This document shows, piece after piece, positions 6,104 through 11,657 of a DNA stretch of 11,657 nt (position 1 is its first letter; every line of letters begins with the position of its first letter). The translations under genes were made by a program, and so were the position numbers. The stretch is from Pseudomonadota bacterium (lineage in GTDB: Bacteria > Pseudomonadota > Gammaproteobacteria > Burkholderiales > Ferrovaceae). The notes under the pieces are model-generated. The model ran no database searches, was not told the DNA's origin, and was given only the letters and a program-made list of their open reading frames with translations. The stretch spans positions 1 through 11,657 of the forward strand of contig JAJYQG010000068.1 of NCBI GenBank assembly GCA_021794775.1, written 5' to 3'.

Positions 6104-7410
6104 GGGCCATCCTTTGGAAGAACCGGCCATGATATGTCATCGGGCACGGTGAATACCGGAGCGAATCCACCGCCGGGAGTACGAAAATTGGTGGTTTGAC
6201 CATCGTACAAGCGTGCGGCGAGCAACAGTACCTGCCCTTGGTAAGCGTAGGCCCGTATGTCCAGTTTGTAGTCTCGTTGAGCCTCGTTCTGGAGAATGCG
6301 GCGCCGACTTGGAGGAGCAATCCGCTGGGCGACATAATCGGCCTGCAGAATTTCCTGCCACACACGCTGGGTTAGTTTGTCGCCGCGATACGCTGCGCGG
6401 CTGCCAAAACCTTCAGCAGGTTTAAAAAACCACCCTCGACGTTCGGCCCATAGTTGCGATGCGTGTTCCAGCGAGACCTGTTGGGTAAACGGTATGGTGG
6501 CTGCGAAAAGATCGATGTCCGCGGCCTCGACACCAAGAGCGGCCAAATGAGCGTGATTGCTGAGGCGTGCCAAGTGGTGTTTGTTGGCGTAACGTGCGTG
6601 GCTATGAGGGTGCGGGGCAAGCACGATGCGTTGCTGTTCCATGGCGGCGAGCAGCGCGTGATGAGAAGGTTCGGTGAGATAAAAATCCGTCAGCCGGTTG
6701 TAGACCATGTCGACGGTTTTATCGCGAAAAGTCAGTTCGTTTCCGTTCCATGTCAGTTCGGTGGGGTCGACAATGAGGCAAGGGATGCCCGCTTGATTGA
6801 GTTCGTGCTGGAAAAGCAGGAATTCGGGATAGAGATACTGCGTGATGGGGTCATCGTCAACCAGCGCCACGAAGCCGGGTTGCCCAACATGACCGGATTC
6901 TTGCCATTCTTGGCGCACCATGGCCAGGACAGACACTTCATCGATGGAGGGAGGAGGAGCTTGGGCCAGCAGGGTTTCAGCATCAGGACAGCAAGCGCGT
7001 TGGGCGCGCAACAGCACCAGATTGAGCAGTAGGCCTCCAGGGTTGGTGTTGATTTCGATCAGTTGTGGGCCGTTGGGGCCCAGATGAAAATCGAAGCCGA
7101 GCCATAGTCCGGGATTGGCGGGCATGGTTTGTGCTGCAACGGGTGCGCTGTGGCGTATGGATTCCCACCAGCATGGCGAGGCGAGCAAACGGCTGAGTCG
7201 CTGGACCACGAGGGCGATGCGCTGCGCTTGGGGGGTATGGATGAAGACAGCGGTATCGGAGAAGAGGTGGGGACGGGCGGCGAGCGCGTCAGCAAGTTCA
7301 TACGGTGCGGCATTTTGGGTCAGCTCGGCTATGAGGGTGGCGCGGTCGAGCATGTTGCAAGGGCAACCCAGATTGAGGGCTTCGGCGATATTGAGGGGTG
7401 AAGGGTTCAT
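6100..7410 (-). CDS. ATP-grasp-like ligase, apparently circularly permuted
   Basis: A 436-aa protein from ATG at 7410, which overlaps the upstream stop as ATGA; the same frame stays open to 7503 but that would run deep into the previous gene. I do not recognise a named gene. ATP-grasp elements are visible but out of the usual order. The metal-binding strand that normally comes last is near the N-terminus (LGFDFHLGPNGPQLIEINTNPGG, about 104-126). The nucleotide-binding lysine and glycine loop come late (RGWFFKPAEGFGSRAAYRG, about 325-343), followed by the hinge DYVAQRI (358-364), then KLDIRAYAYQGQ and LLAARLY (382-402), and a Gly-rich end TPGGGFAPVF. This matches circularly permuted ATP-grasp proteins, which join an acid to an amine or peptide with ATP. 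Acceptor and product are unknown. The gene behind it, an amidohydrolase-type Ntn enzyme, suggests the pair make and break, or process, the same amide bond; this is inference. Confidence 0.75.
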   Translation of the reverse strand: MNPSPLNIAEALNLGCPCNMLDRATLIAELTQNAAPYELADALAARPHLFSDTAVFIHTPQAQRIALVVQRLSRLLASPCWWESIRHSAPVAAQTMPANPGLWLGFDFHLGPNGPQLIEINTNPGGLLLNLVLLRAQRACCPDAETLLAQAPPPSIDEVSVLAMVRQEWQESGHVGQPGFVALVDDDPITQYLYPEFLLFQHELNQAGIPCLIVDPTELTWNGNELTFRDKTVDMVYNRLTDFYLTEPSHHALLAAMEQQRIVLAPHPHSHARYANKHHLARLSNHAHLAALGVEAADIDLFAATIPFTQQVSLEHASQLWAERRGWFFKPAEGFGSRAAYRGDKLTQRVWQEILQADYVAQRIAPPSRRRILQNEAQRDYKLDIRAYAYQGQVLLLAARLYDGQTTNFRTPGGGFAPVFTVPDDISWPVLPKDGP

Positions 7411-10400
7411 GGCGACGGATCCGACGGCAGAGAAGAAGTCCATGCGGCGATGGAGGTGGCGGAAACGGGTGGTGAAATCAGGAATCCTTGTCCTGCCTGA
7501 CAACCCAGGGCTTGCAGCAGACGGTATTGCTCAGGGGTTTCAATCCCTTTGGCGACTACAGACGACTGGAACGCATGTCCCAGCGCCAGGATACCCGCAA
7601 CGATGCTTTCTTGTCGGTTGCCGGGTGCCATACCGTGGACGAGGTTACGCTGTATTTTAAACTCGTTGAAAGGTAACTGGTTCAAGGTTTCCCATGCCAG
7701 GTAACCGGTTCCGATGTCGTCCAGTGCGAAGGTAAACCCCAGTGCGCGACAGGCACGTAGGGTGCTTTCAATGTCTGAGTCCAGAAGCAGCGTAGCAGGA
7801 ATTTCAAAGCGCAGCAAAGAGGGAGCCACGGTTGGAAATTCGTGGCATAGGCGCGACAGGAAACTCTCGAGTTGTTCGCGTTGCAACAGATGGGGAGAGA
7901 GGTTGATGTCAAGGGGGATGGGGACGTGGTTGTGCCATTCGGCAAGCTGTAGGAAGGCCCGTGTGATGACCCATTTGCCCAGGTCGATATCCAGTTGTGT
8001 GCCCTTGATGCCGGGCAAGAAAGTGTCGGGCAGTGCCAGTATATCGGCATGAGATTGCCATCGTAATAATGCTTCGGCGCCCAGTATGCGGCGATCGTCG
8101 AGGCGGATCTTGGGTTGGAACAGCAGGATGAACTGTCCTTGCAAAAGCCCCTTCTCGAGGGTGCGCTGAAGGTTTAGTTTGTCACGCAGAGCAGATTCCA
8201 TGATGGGATCATAAACACGTATCTGGTTCTTCCCGCTTTGTTTCGCCCAGTACATGGCCTGATCAGCCTGATTGATGAGCGTTTCAGGGGTATTATCCTT
8301 CGAGGGGAAAAAGCTGACGCCTACGCTGGCGCTCAGGGAAACGATAACCTCCTCTTGGAGGGAGAAAGGCTCCCTCAGTTCGTCAAGCACGCGCTGCAGG
8401 GTGGTTAGAGATTCGTCGGTATTGCGAGGGTCGCTCAGCAGGATGACAAACTCATCTCCACCCAGGCGCGCCACGGTATCGCCTTCGCGCAAGGTTCCGC
8501 TCATACGCTGAGCCACCTCGATCAGAACACGGTCACCTATGTCATGGCCGTAGACATCGTTGATCGGTTTGAAGCCGTCGAGATCAAGATAACAGATCAC
8601 CAACGTGCTGTGATTGCGGCTACTGTTGGCCATGGCTTGGGCGAGTCGGTCTTGGAGCAGTGAACGGTTGGGGAGGCCGGTCAAAGGGTCAAAGTGGGCA
8701 ATTTTTTCAAGGGCGGATTCTCGTTCTTTGGTTTGTGTGATGTCAGAGAAAACGCCGACATATCCAAGAATGGCGCCCTGGTCGTTGACGATGCGCGAAA
8801 TGGCCAGCGCTTCTGGGTAGATTTCGCCAGATTTGCGACGGTTCCAGATTTCTCCGCGCCAATAGCCTTCTCTCATCACGGAGTCCCACAACGATTGGTA
8901 GAAGACTGGGTTGTGCCGGTCCGACTTCAGGAAGGCTGGTGTTTTACCCACCACATCATCTGGACTGTAGCCAGTAATGCTGGAGAATGCCGGGTTGACT
9001 TCGATGATTCTGGCCTCCGGATCGGTGACCACAATGCCGTATAAGCTGATGCGAAATGCGGTGGAGGCGGTCTTCAGTTTGTCGATGGCTTGTTTTTTTT
9101 CGCTGATGTCCTGAATGACGACCAGAGAGGCGGGGCGGCCCTCATGAACGATGGGTATGGCAGACACCTCAGCATGGAAGGCTGTGCCACCCACATGCAG
9201 AAATTTTTCTTCCAAAGGCTCAAGGTTATGGCCATGCTGGCTCATGTCACGGATGCGGGCAGATACGGTGGCCCGATGCTCGGGGTGAACGAGATCGATC
9301 ACCGGACGATTCAGCAGCTGATCGACATGTTGAGCCTTAAAGATACGCAAAGACGATTGGTTGGCGTAACAAACAAAACCGTTCTGGTGAATCAGGACGC
9401 CGTAGGGCAGCGAGTCAATCAGTCGGCGAAAGTCTTGTTCACGCTGGGTGACCCTGTTTAGGGCCGATTTAAGGGGGGTAATATCATAAAACCAACCCAG
9501 CACGGCTTTCTCACCATGGTATTCCATGGTCGTGTAAGACGATAGCGCCCACATTTGGGGGCCACCATCCGGTATGCGCAACAGCATCTGGCGATTGTGA
9601 ATCACATGCCCTTCATCCAGTTCGCGCAAGACGGCGCGATAATCCGAAGGATCGGCATAGTATCGCTCAGGGTTATCCCCCTCGGCGTGGGCATTGTGGA
9701 TCAGTTGGGCGTAACTGGCATTGTGAAAAACCACCCTGCGCCCATGATCTGTCGCCAATCGAACCGCAACGGGGCTGGTGTTGAGCAAGGCGAGCAGGTT
9801 GCTCTCGCTTGCCTGAAGTTTGAGGTTGTCGCGCCGGATATGCTCTTCGCTTTCAAGGAGTGCGTGGTTGAGCTCCCGCGCCAGTTTGAGCGCACGGTTC
9901 CTTCCCTTGACCATCAGGCGGACGATTTTTCCCAGCAGAAAACTCAGCAAAAGTCCGCTGATCAGGATCCAGTCCAATCGGTCCGAAAAAATCCTGCGAT
10001 CGAATCTTGGTGTGGAGTGGGTGATAAGGGTCCAGTCGTGACCGTTGAGGTGAAAGGTCAGGCGCTGAGTGAAGCGGCCGATGCGGGGCGAGTCGAGCTC
10101 CGACAGCAACAGCGAGGCTGAAAGGGGTTCCGATCCATCGTACAAAGCGTAGGTGAGATCGCTGCTGGATTTGTCGAACATATTGCGCAAAAAGTCTTTG
10201 ACCCGGTAGGGAGAGTAAATCCAGCCCATCAACCGTGCGCGTCGTTCCGCGACCGTGGTGGGCGTAGGGCCGGGCAAGTAGACGGGCAGATAGATGAGAA
10301 ACCCTGCCTGGACATCCTGGTCGGTTTCCTGGACGAGCGCCACCTTGCCAGACAAGGAAAAGTCGTTGCTGTCACAGGCTTGTTGCATGGCTTGACGGCG

Positions 10401-10922
10401 TACCGGTTCCGTGTACATGTCGTAACCGAATGCACGCTGATTACGCCAGTCGAAAGGTTCGAGGTAAATGATGGAGGTATAAACCGGGCGCGTTCCGGAA
10501 GGTTTGATGCGGTAATCGGGGAAGCCTTGATGGCGTATTGCCTCTAGGTGCTGATCCAGTTCTTGTGGGGCAACGCGCAACGAAAAGCCGATGCCCTGTT
10601 GTCCGGGATGGGTTTTATCGAGTTGTAAGCCGCTGATGAAATCGTGGAATTTCTGACGCGAAAGCAGGGGATCGGTTTCAATCAGGGATCGGCTTGCAAG
10701 CAACGCCAGATCGAAGAGGTCCAGGCGGGTATGGAGGCTGTTGGCCAGTTCCAGGGTACGCAAATCAAGGTCGTGCTGGGCTTCTTTTTCGAGGAGCTTG
10801 CGCTCGGTGAACCAGACGATTCCGGTAGCCAGCATGGTCAACAGAAAGACCATCACGGGAACCCAAAAAGCATACCGCAATGCCGGAAATCTGTTTGGGC
10901 GAGCGCTATCCTCTTGATACAA
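7407..10922 (-). CDS. Membrane CHASE-PAS-PAS-PAS-GGDEF-EAL protein (diguanylate cyclase with decayed EAL domain)
   Basis: The most likely start is TTG at 10922, seven bases after AGGAGA, giving 1171 aa; an upstream ATG at 10952 adds ten residues but has no ribosome binding site. Numbers below count from that ATG. TM1 is about 27-48, then a periplasmic CHASE domain (about 75-290) with the family string YLEPFDWRNQRAFGYDM and TEPVRRQAM, TM2 at about 328-347, three PAS domains (about 381-495, 504-619, 629-741), GGDEF (745-912) and EAL (925-1170). GGDEF is intact at 831-835, and the inhibitory I-site RxxD is present at R822-D825, so it should make c-di-GMP with product feedback. The EAL domain keeps E960, N1017, E1050, D1078-D1079, K1099 and Q1155, but KID is KIQ, AEGVE is AKGIE and the DDFG loop is DDIGTGYLAW, so phosphodiesterase activity is doubtful. 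First gene of the coupled operon; the CHASE ligand is unknown. Confidence 0.93.
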   Translation of the reverse strand: MYQEDSARPNRFPALRYAFWVPVMVFLLTMLATGIVWFTERKLLEKEAQHDLDLRTLELANSLHTRLDLFDLALLASRSLIETDPLLSRQKFHDFISGLQLDKTHPGQQGIGFSLRVAPQELDQHLEAIRHQGFPDYRIKPSGTRPVYTSIIYLEPFDWRNQRAFGYDMYTEPVRRQAMQQACDSNDFSLSGKVALVQETDQDVQAGFLIYLPVYLPGPTPTTVAERRARLMGWIYSPYRVKDFLRNMFDKSSSDLTYALYDGSEPLSASLLLSELDSPRIGRFTQRLTFHLNGHDWTLITHSTPRFDRRIFSDRLDWILISGLLLSFLLGKIVRLMVKGRNRALKLARELNHALLESEEHIRRDNLKLQASESNLLALLNTSPVAVRLATDHGRRVVFHNASYAQLIHNAHAEGDNPERYYADPSDYRAVLRELDEGHVIHNRQMLLRIPDGGPQMWALSSYTTMEYHGEKAVLGWFYDITPLKSALNRVTQREQDFRRLIDSLPYGVLIHQNGFVCYANQSSLRIFKAQHVDQLLNRPVIDLVHPEHRATVSARIRDMSQHGHNLEPLEEKFLHVGGTAFHAEVSAIPIVHEGRPASLVVIQDISEKKQAIDKLKTASTAFRISLYGIVVTDPEARIIEVNPAFSSITGYSPDDVVGKTPAFLKSDRHNPVFYQSLWDSVMREGYWRGEIWNRRKSGEIYPEALAISRIVNDQGAILGYVGVFSDITQTKERESALEKIAHFDPLTGLPNRSLLQDRLAQAMANSSRNHSTLVICYLDLDGFKPINDVYGHDIGDRVLIEVAQRMSGTLREGDTVARLGGDEFVILLSDPRNTDESLTTLQRVLDELREPFSLQEEVIVSLSASVGVSFFPSKDNTPETLINQADQAMYWAKQSGKNQIRVYDPIMESALRDKLNLQRTLEKGLLQGQFILLFQPKIRLDDRRILGAEALLRWQSHADILALPDTFLPGIKGTQLDIDLGKWVITRAFLQLAEWHNHVPIPLDINLSPHLLQREQLESFLSRLCHEFPTVAPSLLRFEIPATLLLDSDIESTLRACRALGFTFALDDIGTGYLAWETLNQLPFNEFKIQRNLVHGMAPGNRQESIVAGILALGHAFQSSVVAKGIETPEQYRLLQALGCQAGQGFLISPPVSATSIAAWTSSLPSDPSP

Positions 10923-10971
10923 GGTAGAATCTCCTCGATGCGCAACGCACATAAGCCACGCCTATCGTCGC

Positions 10972-10986
10972 GGTTTTTCCAAAACC
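10972..10986. promoter_or_regulatory. Perfect inverted repeat at the predicted transcription start of the sensor operon
   Basis: GGTTTT at 10972-10977 and AAAACC at 10981-10986 are perfect inverted arms around TCC. It lies just downstream of the predicted -10, over the likely start of transcription, so it could be a repressor site or a short 5' hairpin in the leader. No regulator can be named. Confidence 0.25.
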
Positions 10987-10988
10987 TT

Positions 10989-11018
10989 ATTCTACGATGT
11001 CACAAGAGAGACGGTCAC
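10989..11018 (-). promoter_or_regulatory. Possible sigma70-type promoter for the sensor / ATP-grasp / Ntn-hydrolase operon
   Basis: Minus-strand TAGAAT (10989-10994) is a 5/6 match to the -10 consensus, with GTGACC (11013-11018, 4/6 to TTGACA) at an 18-base spacing. The predicted start near 10982 leaves a leader of about 60 bases before the TTG start codon. It is a plausible but not strong promoter; transcripts from the upstream small gene could also read in. Confidence 0.35.
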
Positions 11019-11086
11019 CAGAAGCAACGGGTATGTTGCCTGGTTGTTACGGAGAGGGGGGTCGAAAGGCGTAGATTGTGGTTGAA

Positions 11087-11101
11087 TTGATCCAGGATCA
11101 A
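11087..11101. promoter_or_regulatory. Perfect 15-bp palindrome TTGATCC-A-GGATCAA, candidate operator
   Basis: The two 7-base arms are perfect with a single central base. It lies in the 239-bp non-coding gap between the small membrane protein gene and the sensor start, roughly 110 bases upstream of the predicted transcription start. No T-run follows on either strand, so it is not a typical terminator. A dimeric regulator site is the simplest reading; the protein is unknown. Confidence 0.35.
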
Positions 11102-11161
11102 TGGTGGTAGCGGCTTTCGTGATAGATTCGAACGGTTTGGCGCAAAAATTGACGGCGCATA

Positions 11162-11353
11162 TTAGGCCAAATGGTTGAGTATGCGAATCAAATAAACCAA
11201 GCCGCCGAGTGCCAAGATATAAATAAAGGATAATCGACTCAGCAGGCTGAGGTGGTGAGAGGAACTGCCTCTGCTGCCAGAGCTTTGTCGCATGGGATTC
11301 TTGATGTTGACATCACGGTTGCCGGTGATGCGTGTTGCATGAACGTGAATCAT
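11162..11353 (-). CDS. Small single-pass membrane protein, 63 aa, unknown function
   Basis: ATG at 11353 is preceded by a near-perfect ribosome binding site (GGGAGGG, six bases away), which makes this a real gene in spite of its size. The N-terminal half is polar, with basic residues and a Ser-rich stretch (QSSGSRGSSSHH, about 23-34). The C-terminal half holds one membrane helix, about 42-60 (FIYILALGGLVYLIRIL), ending in NHLA. There is no cleavable signal peptide, so it is probably anchored by its tail with the N-terminus in the cytoplasm, judging from the positive charges. I recognise no family. It lies 77 bases after cobQ and about 240 bases before the sensor gene, all on the same strand. 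A direct repeat with a -10-like element upstream suggests its own promoter under a response regulator. Confidence 0.7.
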   Translation of the reverse strand: MIHVHATRITGNRDVNIKNPMRQSSGSRGSSSHHLSLLSRLSFIYILALGGLVYLIRILNHLA

Positions 11354-11402
11354 GGTGGTCCCTCCCTGCTTGGGTCTCAGTGGCTTGCCGCGTCATGACC
11401 CC

Positions 11403-11435
11403 AGTCTAGGGGGGGCATCTTAACGTCTGCTTAAC
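11403..11435 (-). promoter_or_regulatory. PmrA/PhoP-type direct repeat with -10 element, upstream of the 63-aa gene
   Basis: On the minus strand GTTAAG is repeated exactly with an 11-base period (11430-11435 and 11419-11424, five bases between), and a -10-like TAGACT (11403-11408) follows ten bases after the second copy. OmpR-family regulators bind such half-sites one helical turn apart; the PmrA box (HTTAAK-N5-HTTAAK) is nearly matched, and the distance to the -10 is close to that at PhoP-type promoters. The upstream half-site overlaps the cobQ stop codon. The predicted leader is about 45 bases. Confidence 0.45.
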
Positions 11436-11657
11436 TTTGCGGGATAATTCCCAACAGTTGGTCCAGCAAGGCGATGTCCAGATGTTTTGCCACCACATCG
11501 GCCAGACGATCCAGATCGTTTTCTCGTTGTGCGTCCCGTGCGCAAACCAGATCGATTCCTTTGTTTCCAGCCCAGGTCAGGATGGCTCGGCAGCCTTCCG
11601 GTTGGTCGAAGAGCCCGTGGAGGTAGGTGCCGAGAATAAGGCCATCGTCACTTTGGG
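11431..11657 (-). CDS. cobQ: Cobyric acid synthase CobQ, C-terminal fragment
   Basis: The last 74 residues and stop codon of a gene entering from the right edge (frame begins at 11655, stop TAA at 11431-11433). The reading is typical for the end of the glutamine amidotransferase domain of cobyric acid synthase: GLILGTYLHGLFDQP, with the catalytic His in YLHG, then a helical tail ending DRLADVVAKHLDIALLDQLL. The enzyme amidates four carboxylates of the corrin ring using glutamine and ATP in cobalamin biosynthesis. CobB-type cobyrinate synthases share the domain, but the DRLADVV-type tail favours CobQ. The rest of the protein lies outside the window. Confidence 0.88.
   Translation of the reverse strand, partial: QSDDGLILGTYLHGLFDQPEGCRAILTWAGNKGIDLVCARDAQRENDLDRLADVVAKHLDIALLDQLLGIIPQS

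Noticed and set aside
6104..6130. Upstream ATG for the GGT-like gene, possibly giving a signal peptide
   Set aside because: The extra nine residues are polar (MAGSSKGWP), form no signal peptide and overlap the previous gene more deeply; the ATGA start with AAAGGA is better.
6454..7032. Plus-strand ORF of 192 codons opposite the ATP-grasp gene
   Set aside because: Shadow of a coupled operon gene with recognisable motifs; no start signal.
7411..7503. N-terminal extension of the ATP-grasp gene to 7503
   Set aside because: It would overlap the sensor gene by about 97 bases; the ATG at 7410 gives the same ATGA coupling as the next joint.
9555..10121. Plus-strand ORF of 188 codons opposite the sensor gene
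   Set aside because: Antisense to the TM2/first PAS region; no independent evidence of coding.
1..11657. CRISPR array, transposase gene or intact insertion sequence
   Set aside because: No regularly spaced repeats, no transposase or integrase reading frame and no terminal inverted repeats flanking an ORF were seen.

Overview
The window looks like a chromosomal piece of an autotrophic, probably chemolithoautotrophic proteobacterium (gamma or beta). The main clues are a DAB-type inorganic-carbon pump operon with its own PII-like protein, a CCA-encoding proteobacterial tRNA-Arg, a cobyric acid synthase gene and a large CHASE/PAS/GGDEF/EAL sensor. By eye the base composition is in the mid-50s % GC. 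The genus cannot be fixed from sequence alone; sulfur or iron oxidisers with CO2-concentrating systems are the natural guess.

Left arm (1-3930, + strand): the 3' end of dabB (proton-channel-like membrane subunit), a complete long-form dabA (1038 aa, beta-carbonic-anhydrase-like zinc subunit) and a 108-aa PII-like gene. Each joint is a 4-base stop/start overlap, and dabA and the PII-like gene each have a strong Shine-Dalgarno, so this is one tightly coupled operon for energised uptake of CO2/HCO3-, probably gated by the PII-like protein.

Middle (3931-4525): two hairpins after the PII-like gene, an intact tRNA-Arg(CCG) on the minus strand, an AT-richer 164-bp segment, a broken second copy of the 5' half of the same tRNA, and a doubtful 44-codon ORF. 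The broken tRNA copy appears to be a hybrid joined at the anticodon loop, which suggests an old recombination or integration scar.

Right arm (4526-11657, all minus strand; transcription order is right to left): the 3' end of cobQ, a 63-aa small membrane protein with a strong ribosome binding site and a PmrA/PhoP-like direct repeat upstream, then a three-gene operon with ATGA overlaps. The operon encodes (i) a membrane CHASE-PAS-PAS-PAS-GGDEF-EAL protein with an apparently active diguanylate cyclase and a decayed EAL domain, (ii) an unnamed 436-aa protein with the parts of an ATP-grasp ligase in circularly permuted order, and (iii) a cytoplasmic gamma-glutamyltransferase-fold Ntn hydrolase whose gamma-glutamyl-binding residues are replaced (HpxW/YwrD-like branch). 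A ligase, an amidohydrolase and a c-di-GMP sensor made from one coupled message is the best candidate here for an undescribed system: a signal-controlled pathway that makes and cleaves an unknown amide or peptide.
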